The notes under the pieces are model-generated. The model made no database searches, had not been told where the DNA came from, and was given only the letters and a program-made list of their open reading frames with translations. A stretch of DNA of 64,000 nt from an uncultured Siphonobacter sp. (GTDB lineage Bacteria > Bacteroidota > Bacteroidia > Cytophagales > Spirosomataceae), in NCBI GenBank assembly GCA_913775095.1, contig CAJYIW010000004.1:270658-334657 (forward strand). The letters are read 5' to 3'. Below, piece by piece: positions 33,710-42,948 of the stretch (position 1 is its first letter; the number at the start of each line of letters is the position of its first letter). The translations under genes and the position numbers were made by a program.

Positions 33710-34585
33710 ATGCTCCTTCGAATTTCGCTTGTTTGTTTACTTGGTCTCTTTGCCATTCCCCAGTTGAGGGCTCAGATTGTTAGTGATTCACTCCGGATTG
33801 AAGGCCATTACCGCACCTTTTTCTATCATCAGCCTGCCGCTTCTGGAAAACCTCAGAATCTGGTTTTCGTCATGCACGGATCCGGAGGAAATGGCCGGGA
33901 TATGATGCGTTCAACGGAAGCTATGGAAAAAGAAGCCCTTCGCTCGGGAACGCTGCTGGTCTATCCAAGTGGATACAAGCGTTACTGGAATGAATGCCGC
34001 AAAGCTTCTCCGGCTCTGGCCAATAAAGAAGATGTAAATGAACAGGCTTTTTTCTCCGGGATGATTGCCTACTTTCAAAAGAAGTACGGCATCAATTCCA
34101 AACGAGTCTTTGCCGTAGGCACTTCGGGGGGCGGCCACATGGCTTATAAACTGGCCTTAACCATGCCGCAGCAGTTTCGGGCGGTAACGGCTATTATTGC
34201 CAATTTGCCCGATACGGATAACATGGACTGTGTTCCGTCAGGCCAGGCAGTACCCATAATGATTATCAATGGAACGGAAGATAACGTAAATCCTTACAAC
34301 GGCGGACTGGTAGATCTTGGACCGAATATGAATATGGGGAACGTACGCTCTACGGATCGTTCTTTTCACTACTGGGCTGATCTGGCGGGCTACCGGGGAG
34401 AACCCAAACTGGAAAAACTACCGGATACGGATCCCAATGACGGACGAACCATTGAAAAATATGCTTACCAGGCTCCGGGAAAACCCGAGGTAGTGTTATT
34501 GAAAGTCATCGGCGGTAAGCATGATTACCCGAAGGATATTGATGTGCACGTGGAAGCACTGCGGTTTTTCCTGCACCAGAAATAA
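33710..34585 (+). CDS. Secreted CE1-type esterase (PHB depolymerase/feruloyl esterase-like)
   Basis: 291 residues with a signal peptide (to about residue 21). The alpha/beta-hydrolase fold shows an oxyanion block (LVFVMHGSGGNGRDMM), the nucleophile Ser in AVGTSGGGHMAY, Asp in IINGTEDNVNP and His in GGKHDYP. Family members cleave short ester links such as feruloyl or acetyl groups on plant polysaccharides, or polyhydroxybutyrate. It lies 7 bases before a GH78 alpha-L-rhamnosidase, so removal of decorations from pectin or rhamnogalacturonan is more likely than PHB turnover (inference). Confidence 0.88.
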   Translation: MLLRISLVCLLGLFAIPQLRAQIVSDSLRIEGHYRTFFYHQPAASGKPQNLVFVMHGSGGNGRDMMRSTEAMEKEALRSGTLLVYPSGYKRYWNECRKASPALANKEDVNEQAFFSGMIAYFQKKYGINSKRVFAVGTSGGGHMAYKLALTMPQQFRAVTAIIANLPDTDNMDCVPSGQAVPIMIINGTEDNVNPYNGGLVDLGPNMNMGNVRSTDRSFHYWADLAGYRGEPKLEKLPDTDPNDGRTIEKYAYQAPGKPEVVLLKVIGGKHDYPKDIDVHVEALRFFLHQK

Positions 34586-34592
34586 GCGTTTC

Positions 34593-37001
34593 ATGACCCA
34601 TTCATGCCTCAGGAGCTGGACCTTCCGGGTTCTTTACTGCCTGTTTACTATGATTACTATGTCGGGTAGGGCTCAGTCCATTCACGCGGATATTCTCAAC
34701 AAGTACTGGCACGCCTACTGGATTTCTCCGGACGGAGCTACTCCCAACGGCTACGGTGTGTATTTGTTTCGGAAGACGCTGGACGTGTCCGCTGTGCCTC
34801 AGCAATTCATCATTCATGTTTCGGCGGATAACCGATACAAGCTTTATGTCAACGGGAACCTGGTTTCCCTGGGGCCCATTCGGGGTGACTTGCAGCACTG
34901 GCATTTTCATACAATTGACATTGCTGCATTTTTGCGGAGCGGTCGGAATATCATAGCCGCCGAAGTCTGGAACGAGGCGGAATTTCGTCCCGAAGCCCAG
35001 ATTTCGCTTCGAACGGGGTTGATCATTCAGGGAAATACTTCAGCCGAAGAAGCAATCAACACGAATGAAACCTGGAAATGCTATCAGAACAAAGCGTATC
35101 AGCCCATTCCCGTGAAAGTTCCGGCGTATTATGTGGCCGGACCGGGTGAATTTGTGAAGCAAACCCCAGCCCTTCAGAACTGGAACCAAAGCGACTTCGA
35201 CGACCGGCAGTGGCGTGCCTCCCGATTAATCATGCCTGGGGTTCCCAAAGACGTGAAGCAGGGCCTGGGTACCGTCAGTGGCTGGATGTTAACTCCCGCC
35301 CGGATTCCGGAAATGGAGCTGAAGCCGCAACGCTTTGCCAGCGTTCGGCGAGTAGCGGGAATGGCCATTCCCGCTGGTTTTCCGGCTCACAAGGTCCCCT
35401 TCACCATTCCGGCCCGTAGTTCAGTAACCCTGCTTCTGGATCAGGGTGCGTTGACGAATGCTTACCCGGTTCTTACTTATTCGGGCGGTAAAAATGCCTC
35501 GATTTCCCTGCAATACACTGAAGCCCTTTACTCTAAATTCCCCGGCAAAGGCAACCGGAATGAAGTAGAGGGGAAAGTCATCATGGGGCGGAAGGACAGC
35601 CTACGGGTTGAGGGTGGCATGAATCAACAATTCACGACGCTGAACTGGCGAACCTTTCGTTACATCGAGGTGTCCATTCAGACGCAGAAAGAACCCCTCG
35701 TTCTGGAGGATTTCACCAGTGTATTCACGGGTTATCCTTTCGAGAATCAGGCTCGATTTGAAAGCAGTCAACTCGAGTTGAATCACATGCTGGAAATTGG
35801 CTGGCGAACGGCTCGTCTCTGTGCCGTTGAAACCTACATGGATTGCCCCTATTACGAACAGTTACAATACATTGGCGATGCCCGCATTCAGGGCCTGGTT
35901 TCGCTTTATAATGCTGGCGATGACCGATTGCTCAGGCAGGCCTTGAACCAGATGGATCAGTCCCGGCAGACGGATGGCATAACCCTGAGTCGGCATCCTT
36001 CCTTTACGCCTCAATACATCCCGACCTTTTCGCTCTGGTACATTGGCATGCTTCACGATTACTGGATCTACGGAAATGATCCCGATTTTGTCAGGGCCAA
36101 ACTCACGGGCGTTCGCCAGATTCTGGAATACTTCCATCGGTATCAGCAGCAGGATGGGTCCGTCACGGGGTTACCTTACTGGGTTTTTACGGATTGGGTA
36201 TCCGCAACGGACTGGAAGGATGGGGTGGCTCCTCAAAGCCCGGATGGTACTTCCGCAGTAGTGGATCTGCAACTGCTGTGGGCCTATCAGCTGGCCGCTT
36301 CGCTGGAGAAAGAATTGGGGATGCTGGAAATGAGCCGACGGTATGACCAGCAGGCGGAGCTGCTGCATCAGACCATTGAACGGAAATACTGGGATCCCGA
36401 ACGGAAGTTCTTCGCCGACCGTCAGGAAAAAGATCGCTTTTCGCAGCACACTAATGCTCTTGCCATTTTAACGGGCCTCAGCACTGGGAAAGAAGCCCGT
36501 GACCTGGCGGATCGTACGCTGAATGACGGCTCGCTGGCTCCGGCTTCCATTTATTTCAAGTATTACCTGCATCAGGCCTGTATTCGGGCCGGGTTGGGTA
36601 ATCGCTATCTGGAATGGCTCGGAAAGTGGCGGGAAAACATCAGCATGGGCCTGAGTACCTGGGCTGAAATGTCGGAGGTTAGTGAATCCCGTTCCGATTG
36701 TCACGCCTGGGGGGCGAGTCCGAACATAGAGTTTTTCCGAACGCTATTGGGGATTGACAGCAAGGGTCCGGGTTTTGCCGAAGTCAGCATCGAACCTCAT
36801 CTGGGGGCTTTGACGAAAGCTTCGGGATCCATTCCTCATGCCTTCGGGCCCATCACCGTCTCGTATGAGCGTGAAGAATCCTATTGGAAAGTGGTGATCC
36901 AGTTACCGGATTTTGTAAAAGGTGATTTCGTATGGAAAGACAAAACCCATCGATTAAAGCCGGGTGTAAACACATTCAAGTTCAAAGATCAGGGGCTCTG
37001 A
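34593..37001 (+). CDS. Alpha-L-rhamnosidase (GH78)
   Basis: 802 residues starting MTHSCLRSWTFRVLYCLFTM, with a signal peptide to about residue 29. Beta-sandwich domains at the N-terminus (for example FIIHVSADNRYKLYVNGNLV) precede the (alpha/alpha)6 barrel (about 400-720) with CPYYEQLQYIGDARIQ in the position of the GH78 catalytic region and WKDGVAPQSPDG. The C-terminal domain contains GSIPHAFGPITVSYE. GH78 enzymes release L-rhamnose from rhamnogalacturonan or plant glycosides. I rejected the in-frame ATG at 34521 because it lies inside the esterase gene and gives no signal peptide. It forms an operon with the esterase. Confidence 0.9.
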   Translation: MTHSCLRSWTFRVLYCLFTMITMSGRAQSIHADILNKYWHAYWISPDGATPNGYGVYLFRKTLDVSAVPQQFIIHVSADNRYKLYVNGNLVSLGPIRGDLQHWHFHTIDIAAFLRSGRNIIAAEVWNEAEFRPEAQISLRTGLIIQGNTSAEEAINTNETWKCYQNKAYQPIPVKVPAYYVAGPGEFVKQTPALQNWNQSDFDDRQWRASRLIMPGVPKDVKQGLGTVSGWMLTPARIPEMELKPQRFASVRRVAGMAIPAGFPAHKVPFTIPARSSVTLLLDQGALTNAYPVLTYSGGKNASISLQYTEALYSKFPGKGNRNEVEGKVIMGRKDSLRVEGGMNQQFTTLNWRTFRYIEVSIQTQKEPLVLEDFTSVFTGYPFENQARFESSQLELNHMLEIGWRTARLCAVETYMDCPYYEQLQYIGDARIQGLVSLYNAGDDRLLRQALNQMDQSRQTDGITLSRHPSFTPQYIPTFSLWYIGMLHDYWIYGNDPDFVRAKLTGVRQILEYFHRYQQQDGSVTGLPYWVFTDWVSATDWKDGVAPQSPDGTSAVVDLQLLWAYQLAASLEKELGMLEMSRRYDQQAELLHQTIERKYWDPERKFFADRQEKDRFSQHTNALAILTGLSTGKEARDLADRTLNDGSLAPASIYFKYYLHQACIRAGLGNRYLEWLGKWRENISMGLSTWAEMSEVSESRSDCHAWGASPNIEFFRTLLGIDSKGPGFAEVSIEPHLGALTKASGSIPHAFGPITVSYEREESYWKVVIQLPDFVKGDFVWKDKTHRLKPGVNTFKFKDQGL

Positions 37002-37034
37002 CCAAAGGGACAAAGTGACAGCCTGTCCCTTTGG
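37002..37034 (+). terminator. Hairpin after the rhamnosidase gene
   Basis: CCAAAGGGACA and TGTCCCTTTGG form an 11-bp perfect stem directly at the stop codon. The T tract after it is weak. Confidence 0.7.
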
Positions 37035-37392
37035 TTGGGATTTGCCTAAGAAGATGTGACTGATAGAATTTATCGTAAAGAACTCATAGAGAGACGATTA
37101 CTTTAATTGACTCAAGGGACACTTTAGTATTGGTCCTATACCAATCTGATTATTAATTAAAGAGGAGCGTCCAGATGAAAAGCTTCAGCCAGTTACCTGA
37201 GTAGGCCGTTGCCTCGGAAGCCCAGTCTTTACTTTTTCAAACCATTTGTAAACGGAATGCAACGGCTTTCGGAAGAGTTTTGCTAGTTTCGGCTACAAAT
37301 TTTACATTCAGTTATTCATCCATACACGCCTTCAAACAAGGCTATGCTTTCCATAGTTTTATTCTGGAACGTAGATTAATTTCCTAGAAACC
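37035..37392. other. 358-bp intergenic region with a possible leader peptide
   Basis: AGAGGAGCG precedes an ATG at 37175 that opens a nine-codon frame (MKSFSQLPE, stop 37202-37204). An inverted repeat GCCGTTGC/GCAACGGC follows at 37205-37212 and 37259-37266. A short peptide followed at once by a stem is reminiscent of an attenuator, but the evidence is thin. No other gene is seen. Confidence 0.35.
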
Positions 37393-38616
37393 ATGACTAA
37401 ACCTTTCCTGACTCTATTGGCCGCCACGGTTGCTTTGGCATCCTGTTCAGAAAAAAAACCTTCGGAAAAAGGTTCTGCCGATAGTACCATGGCTCCCGTT
37501 GAAACCAATGAGCCTAACTCCGCTTACAAACCCGCTTTTGAAGGACAAACCCGGATTGCGGGCGTGAAAACATCCACGGCTTACGAATCAAAAGCAATCA
37601 GTGAAGGACTGAAAAATCCCTGGGGAATCACCAGCCTGCCTGATGGTCGTCTGCTCATTACTGAAAAAGCAGGAACGATGCGTATTGCCAAAGTTACCGG
37701 TGAATTAAGCGAACCCATCACGGGAATTCCCACGGTTAATCCGGACGGGCAGGGCGGTTTGCTGGGCATCCGCGTCGATCCCGATTTTGATTCCAATCGC
37801 ATGATCTACTGGGTATTCTCCGAAAAACGCCCCGATGGTAACCTGACCGCCGTTGCCAAAGGAAAACTTTCGGCGGATGAAAAGAAAATTGAAGGAGCTA
37901 CCGTCATCTACCGGGCTACTCCTGCTTACAAAGGGGACTTACATTACGGGGGCCGAATCCTGATTGATAAAGAAGGAAATCTGGTGGTTAGTACCGGAGA
38001 ACGCTCGGATACCGTAACCCGTCCGCAGGCACAGCACCTGAATTCAAGTCTGGGTAAAGTTCTTCGCATTACGAAGGAGGGCAAGCCCGTGGCTGGCAAC
38101 CCGTTTGAAGGTCAGAAAGATGCCAAACCCGAAATCTATTCCTACGGTCACCGTAACGTACAGGGTCTGGCGTTCCATCCGGTTACCGGGGATCTTTGGG
38201 AAACGGAATTTGGCCCACGCGGAGGTGATGAAGTTAACCGCATAGAGCCGGGTAAAAATTACGGCTGGCCTACCATTACCTACGGCATCGAATACGCCGG
38301 ACCAAAGGTGGGTGCGGGTATTCAGCAGAAAGACGGCATGGAGCAACCCGTTTATTACTGGGATCCGGTGCTTTCGCCCAGTGGCATTACGTTCTACACG
38401 GGTGATGCCATTCCTGAATGGAAAAATAACCTGTTTATCAGTGGATTGAGTAGTATGCACATTGCCCGACTGGTGATTGAAAACAACAAAGTTGTGGGTG
38501 AGGAACGCTTACTATCCAAAGAAGGGCAGCGATTCCGGGACATTACCCAGGGAAAAGATGGAGCTTTATATACCGTCACCGACCAGGGAAAACTCTACCG
38601 GATTTCCAAAAAGTAA
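37393..38616 (+). CDS. PQQ-dependent aldose sugar dehydrogenase-like lipoprotein
   Basis: 407 residues, lipoprotein with the predicted lipidated Cys in VALASCSEKK (residue 19). A linker precedes a six-bladed propeller of the glucose/sorbosone dehydrogenase (GSDH/Yli-I) family: LKNPWGITSLPDGRLLITEK, GQGGLLGIRVDPDFDSNRMI, YSYGHRNVQGLAFHPVTGDL, WETEFGPRGGDEVNRIEPGK and NYGWPTITYG. The His-Arg-Asn block (GHRNVQG) and the EFGPRGGDE block bind PQQ and calcium in characterised members. It would oxidise aldoses in the periplasm. No PQQ biosynthesis gene is in the window, so cofactor supply is unknown. Confidence 0.93.
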   Translation: MTKPFLTLLAATVALASCSEKKPSEKGSADSTMAPVETNEPNSAYKPAFEGQTRIAGVKTSTAYESKAISEGLKNPWGITSLPDGRLLITEKAGTMRIAKVTGELSEPITGIPTVNPDGQGGLLGIRVDPDFDSNRMIYWVFSEKRPDGNLTAVAKGKLSADEKKIEGATVIYRATPAYKGDLHYGGRILIDKEGNLVVSTGERSDTVTRPQAQHLNSSLGKVLRITKEGKPVAGNPFEGQKDAKPEIYSYGHRNVQGLAFHPVTGDLWETEFGPRGGDEVNRIEPGKNYGWPTITYGIEYAGPKVGAGIQQKDGMEQPVYYWDPVLSPSGITFYTGDAIPEWKNNLFISGLSSMHIARLVIENNKVVGEERLLSKEGQRFRDITQGKDGALYTVTDQGKLYRISKK

Positions 38617-38625
38617 GTAATGCTT

Positions 38626-38656
38626 AGAGCCGCCTTTTCGGGCGGCTCTTTTTTTT
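38626..38656 (+). terminator. Terminator after the sugar dehydrogenase gene
   Basis: AGAGCCGCC and GGCGGCTCT around TTTTCG, followed by eight T residues. Confidence 0.92.
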
Positions 38657-38730
38657 GATTTAATTGAAGACAAATGGATGATGTTCCTGGTATTTAACGT
38701 TATTCGTAGATGAGGAAAATCGCATAAGCT

Positions 38731-39156
38731 ATGAATGGGACACGCCGGAATTTAGTATTGATTGTGGAGGATGATAAAGAATATCAGTTTTTATTGAAAC
38801 ATGGGCACGAACGTAGCCACATCAGCTGTGAATTCTGCTTTGCTGATTCCGCCGAAAAGGCCCGCGATTTCCTGCAAACCGCTCCGTACCGTCCTCAGAT
38901 CATTCTGCTTGATTACGATCTTCCCGGTATGAACGTAATCGAGTTTCTCGATGAAATTAAAACGTCGGAGGCTTACCGGGGAATTCCGACGCTGATGTTC
39001 AGCATGTACGCTACTCCGGAGCTGATCGGAAAAGCTTACAAACACGGAGTGAACGCCTTTATTGCCAAACCGGATGATTTCACCAGCATGGTGGATTTGT
39101 GGCATACCTTATGTTCCTTCTGGAACCAAACGGCCCAGTTGCCCCAGCATTTCTAA
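38731..39156 (+). CDS. Stand-alone receiver (CheY-like) response regulator
   Basis: 141 residues, receiver domain only: acidic residues E13/D14/D15, phospho-acceptor D61 in LLDYDLPGMN, Ser in TLMFSMYAT and Lys in FIAKPDD. Paralogue of the protein at 16354-16779, sharing the ISCEF segment and the C-terminal CSFW motif. The PAS histidine kinase at 39399 is the next gene on the same strand, 242 bases away, and is the natural partner candidate. Confidence 0.9.
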   Translation: MNGTRRNLVLIVEDDKEYQFLLKHGHERSHISCEFCFADSAEKARDFLQTAPYRPQIILLDYDLPGMNVIEFLDEIKTSEAYRGIPTLMFSMYATPELIGKAYKHGVNAFIAKPDDFTSMVDLWHTLCSFWNQTAQLPQHF

Positions 39157-39398
39157 GAATAGTCTCTGACTTGTGACCTGTATCGTAGCAGGGCACCAGG
39201 TACCCGAGGCCACCGCTCTCAAATTTAAAAAGTTTTAGCACTTCTCAGGAGTCTTGAGCCTGCTTTCCTTTTGTACCAATCAGGATTAGTACGGCGGGTT
39301 TTGTAACCAAAAAGGGCAATTCTGGTTAATGCAAAGGGGTAGTCGAGTCATCCCTGTCTACCCATGTGATACCCATCAATAAATAAGTGCTTTTGCTT

Positions 39399-41159
39399 AT
39401 GTCACAAGTAACTCCTACGACAAAAATTTATCCATTTTTCAGGGGCGGGGGAGAAATGGGCGAACGGATGCAGCATTTTAACTGGGCTTCTACAACGGTA
39501 GGCAGCCCTGATCAATGGTCGGCCAGTCTGAAATCGTTGATTCAGTTAATGCTTCATTCCAAAGTTCCCATGTTCATCTGGTGGGGAGAAGATTTAATCC
39601 AGTTCTATAACGATGCGTACCGTAACTTCTTAACTCCGGGGAACCGGCATCCGGATTACCTGGGCCAGAGTGCCTACCAGTGCTGGCCGGAGGCCTGGTC
39701 AATTATCAAGCCCCTGATCGATCAGGTACTAGCAGGGGAAGGGGTCTGGATGGAAAACCTGATGGTGCCGCATTATCGGTACGGAAAGTTACTGGATACG
39801 TACTGGACGTTTGGCTATAGCCCCCTTTACGACACCGCAGAGCAGCCCATGGGCGTTTTAGTGACCTGTACGGATACCACACAGATGATTCTAAGTCAGC
39901 AACAGCTGGAAGCCAGTGAAGCCCTGAATCAGCAGTTATTTCACAGTTCCCCCGTGGGTAAAGTCGTGTTCTGGGGTGAAGACCTGGCCATTCAGATGAT
40001 TAATGAATCCATGTTAACGTTGATGGGCACGGACCGGAGCATTATGGGTAAGCCCCTGGCAGAGGCCATTCCTGAGCTCGTGAACACACCGATTGTCGAA
40101 CGGCTTCGGGAGGTTCTGGCTTCAGGAAACCGATACTCCCAACCCGAAGAGAAATTTACTTTCCAGCGACACGGACATTCCTATACGGGCTATTATCAAT
40201 ATACATTTACGGCCCTTAAAGATGAATTTGGCGTAAACACGGGAATCATTACCACCGTAATTGAGATAACCGAGCAGGTTCGGGCCCGACAGATCGCCCA
40301 GGAAGGTGAAAGGAAATTTCGTCAATTGTCGGAGCATCTGGAACAGCTCGTTCAGGCCCGAACGCTGGATCTGGAAGTGAGCAATGAAGAATTAACGGCC
40401 TCGAATGAAGAACTCCAGCAGTTGAACGAACAGCTCAATCTGGCCAATGACCGTCTCCAGCAGTTTGCGTACGTCGCCAGTCATGATTTGCAGGAGCCGC
40501 TGCGGAAGATTCAGGCCTTCAGTTCCATGCTGAGTCAAAAATACGTGGATATTCTGGATGACGCCGGTCTGGATTCCCTGGCCCGAATGAATAAGGCCGG
40601 CGAGCAAATGTCATCCCTCATTACCGATCTGCTGGCTTACTCCCGGCTGATCTCAAGTGCAGAGACCTTCAAACTGATTTCTTTGCACCGGGTCCTGAAC
40701 AACGTTCTGGAGACGCTGGAATTCAGCATTGAACAAACCAGGGCTTCCATCTATCTGGAGCCATTGCCTACGTTGAGAGGCGACGAAATGCAGCTCGGCC
40801 AACTCTTTCAAAACCTGATTTCCAACGCATTGAAGTTCACCAGGCCAGGCGAAGCTCCGGTTATCACCATTCAGACTCGTTTGGTGAGCCGCCGTGAAGT
40901 ACCGGAGAAACTGAAGCTGATTTCCAAAGCCAGCCGGTATCATTGCATCAGCGTTAAAGACCAGGGAGTGGGGTTTGATAGTCAGTACGCCGACCGGATT
41001 TTCGTGGTATTCGAACGCCTTCACAGTAAACAGGAATTTTCAGGAACGGGGATAGGCCTGGCGATCTGTCAGCGGGTAGTAGAAAATCACGGAGGAGCCA
41101 TCGTTGCCGAAAGCCAGCCGTCTCAGGGGGCCGTGTTTCACGTCTATTTGCCGGACTGA
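39399..41159 (+). CDS. PAS-domain sensor histidine kinase
   Basis: 586 residues, cytoplasmic (no membrane helix). Two PAS domains are seen at about 35-150 (PMFIWWGEDLIQFYNDAYRN) and 175-290 (FHSSPVGKVVFWGEDLAIQM), then a coiled coil (EELTASNEELQQLNEQLNLA). HisKA follows with the phospho-acceptor His in VASHDLQEPLRKIQ, and HATPase_c with LISNALKFTRPG, KDQGVGFDSQ and GTGIGLAICQRVVENHGG. It belongs to the phytochrome-like 'bacteriophytochrome kinase' branch common in Cytophagales. I chose the ATG at 39399 over an upstream GTG. The 3' end overlaps the convergent receiver gene by 16 bases. Confidence 0.94.
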   Translation: MSQVTPTTKIYPFFRGGGEMGERMQHFNWASTTVGSPDQWSASLKSLIQLMLHSKVPMFIWWGEDLIQFYNDAYRNFLTPGNRHPDYLGQSAYQCWPEAWSIIKPLIDQVLAGEGVWMENLMVPHYRYGKLLDTYWTFGYSPLYDTAEQPMGVLVTCTDTTQMILSQQQLEASEALNQQLFHSSPVGKVVFWGEDLAIQMINESMLTLMGTDRSIMGKPLAEAIPELVNTPIVERLREVLASGNRYSQPEEKFTFQRHGHSYTGYYQYTFTALKDEFGVNTGIITTVIEITEQVRARQIAQEGERKFRQLSEHLEQLVQARTLDLEVSNEELTASNEELQQLNEQLNLANDRLQQFAYVASHDLQEPLRKIQAFSSMLSQKYVDILDDAGLDSLARMNKAGEQMSSLITDLLAYSRLISSAETFKLISLHRVLNNVLETLEFSIEQTRASIYLEPLPTLRGDEMQLGQLFQNLISNALKFTRPGEAPVITIQTRLVSRREVPEKLKLISKASRYHCISVKDQGVGFDSQYADRIFVVFERLHSKQEFSGTGIGLAICQRVVENHGGAIVAESQPSQGAVFHVYLPD

Positions 41160-41572
41160 TCGTTCCGTTTAGGCAGTTGCGACCAGTACTGATACAATTG
41201 CTCCCATACTTCCTGTAAGCCCTCAAACGTGGGGGGCTTGGTGATAAAGCGGTCAATGCTTTCTCGATAAGCCTGAACCTTCGTGGAATCCGTATGACTG
41301 GTCGTGAACATAATGATGGGAATGTGGGTCCAGTGCAGAGATGACTTCAGTTCTTTCACCAGTTCCATACCGTCCATCAGGGGCATGTTCAGATCCGTTA
41401 AAATCAGGTCCGGTATCGTATCCTGCATCGTTTCGAGCAGTTTCAGGGCATCTACACCGTCCTGAGCAAATACCAGATTACAGCTGTGAGGGGATTTTCG
41501 CGTAGCCGTTTGCAGCAGAAGCCGATCATCGTCATCGTCTTCAACGACTAAAATCAGGGGAATACCAGACAT
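41144..41572 (-). CDS. Stand-alone receiver response regulator (Rcp1-like)
   Basis: 142 residues starting MSGIPLILVVEDDDDDRLLL. The receiver domain has the phospho-acceptor D60 in LILTDLNMPLMDG, Thr in IIMFTTSHTD and Lys in FITKPPT. It resembles the Rcp1-type regulators that pair with PAS or phytochrome-like kinases. It is convergent with the PAS kinase at 39399-41159 and overlaps its last 16 bases. A minus-strand TACTTTTG at 41637-41630 is a plausible -7 element. This fits the start at 41572 rather than the longer frame to 41641. Confidence 0.9.
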   Translation of the reverse strand: MSGIPLILVVEDDDDDRLLLQTATRKSPHSCNLVFAQDGVDALKLLETMQDTIPDLILTDLNMPLMDGMELVKELKSSLHWTHIPIIMFTTSHTDSTKVQAYRESIDRFITKPPTFEGLQEVWEQLYQYWSQLPKRNDQSGK

Positions 41573-41740
41573 ATCTTCAGGTCGTGTGGGGAGAAAACGA
41601 CTATAAACCAGGAATTGAAAATGGACCGGCAAAAGTAACACATTCCGCCAAAGGTTACTTTTGCTTTATACCCTGATTATGATACTTTCTTAGCCTTTTA
41701 AGTTACATCTGCCGGTTTCCTGATCCGCAGGCACAGCGGA

Positions 41741-42913
41741 CTACGCTTCGTCAATGAACAGAAACACGAAAAGGTAAGCCAGAATCGATGCCACAAAACC
41801 AAACATGAAAATATTGTAAGCCACGCGGAGGAGCTTGTATTTCTTGCCGAGAACAACGCCCAGATAATAGATATCGCGGGTCATGCTGCCGTAGAGGAAA
41901 TCGGAGTTGTGCATCATGGCATCAATGCCCCGTTCGTAATCTTCCAGACTCATGTTATAGAAATTGCCAAAGAAAAGCAGGTTCGCTTTTTTCTCGACAA
42001 TATCCTCCCGACTGAACGTACCCTGAGTCACGTTAGGCCGCGTAGCCAGAACGGCAAAGATGATGGTCAATACCGCCGTAGACAGAAAGATGGCCGTTGG
42101 TGGAATAAGGGCAGGATGGTTTTCCAGCCGATGCGATAGCACCGAAACCACCACCGAAACCATGATGGAATTCACGGAAATCATGATATTAGCCTTACTA
42201 TCCGCAATTTCGCTTAGCCGGAGGTGATTGGAAGACGTGGTGCGGAACATGGTTTCAATGCCCCGTTCGGGCTTATCCTCCCTCTTTTTTCGCTTTTCTT
42301 CTCCTTCCGCGGGGGCTTTTTTCTCCTGCTTTTCCAGCAATCGGTCCAGATTAGCCATTTTACCCGCCTGGTAAATCGTGCGGGCGTGATGGGTGAAATA
42401 CTGATGATTCTGAAAAAAGAGAATGTTGGCATTTCGCCAGTCGGCAGGCGAGAGGTTATGGCCTTTCAGCAACTCGACTTCCTGGCGTAACTGCTTTGAT
42501 TTTTCCTTGTACTCGGCACTGGACAGGTGACTTAAGTCAGCGTCGCAAAGAATTTCCTCCAGCAGATTCTGGGGTTGCTGAGGCATTCGGGTCGCCAGAA
42601 TGCAGGATTGAACCTGGGCAATGAAGGACTCCTCGATTTCCTGTTCGAGTAAGTAAAGTCTGGCCAGATCGGCACTCTGCTCCTCGTGTTTGGCCGCTGA
42701 TCCATACAGGTAGCCCAAATCGTGAAACCAGGCCGCAGTCATCACGATCCCGTACTGTTCCTGACTCAACTGATAGTGCTGACTGAGGGTATGCACCGCC
42801 GCTACGACTTCCCGGGTGTGGGCAAGCGTATGGTACACCAGCCCCGGAACAACCTGATTCTGGTAAGCGTCTACCACGTGGGCTTCGATCCGGGAAAAAT
42901 CCAAAACTGTCAT
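41741..42913 (-). CDS. HD-domain protein fused to a Pycsar-effector-type (PycTM) membrane domain
   Basis: 390 residues. The N-terminal HD phosphohydrolase domain (about 1-185) keeps the metal ligands: H28 and H32 in YHTLAHTREV, H64/D65 in AWFHDLGYLY, and D124/D126 in LCDADLSHL. A charged linker (about 190-220) leads to a PycTM/DUF5706-like domain (about 222-390) with the conserved start TSSNHLRLSEIADSKANIMI and three hydrophobic helices (about 245-262, 272-292, 365-387). PycTM proteins are effectors of Pycsar antiphage systems that open or disrupt the membrane when cUMP or cCMP binds. Here an HD domain could degrade a nucleotide signal and so act as a brake. No cyclase gene is near. It is the last of three tightly spaced genes. 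Confidence 0.88.
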   Translation of the reverse strand: MTVLDFSRIEAHVVDAYQNQVVPGLVYHTLAHTREVVAAVHTLSQHYQLSQEQYGIVMTAAWFHDLGYLYGSAAKHEEQSADLARLYLLEQEIEESFIAQVQSCILATRMPQQPQNLLEEILCDADLSHLSSAEYKEKSKQLRQEVELLKGHNLSPADWRNANILFFQNHQYFTHHARTIYQAGKMANLDRLLEKQEKKAPAEGEEKRKKREDKPERGIETMFRTTSSNHLRLSEIADSKANIMISVNSIMVSVVVSVLSHRLENHPALIPPTAIFLSTAVLTIIFAVLATRPNVTQGTFSREDIVEKKANLLFFGNFYNMSLEDYERGIDAMMHNSDFLYGSMTRDIYYLGVVLGKKYKLLRVAYNIFMFGFVASILAYLFVFLFIDEA

Positions 42914-42948
42914 TACGTTCTATTTTAAGTCAAGGTAAAGGGTAATTT

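Noticed and set aside
33507..33767. 86-codon frame before the esterase
   Set aside because: It runs through the structured element and terminator and overlaps the esterase start; composition is not protein-like.
34521..34592. N-terminal extension of the rhamnosidase
   Set aside because: It lies within the esterase coding sequence and would hide the signal peptide.
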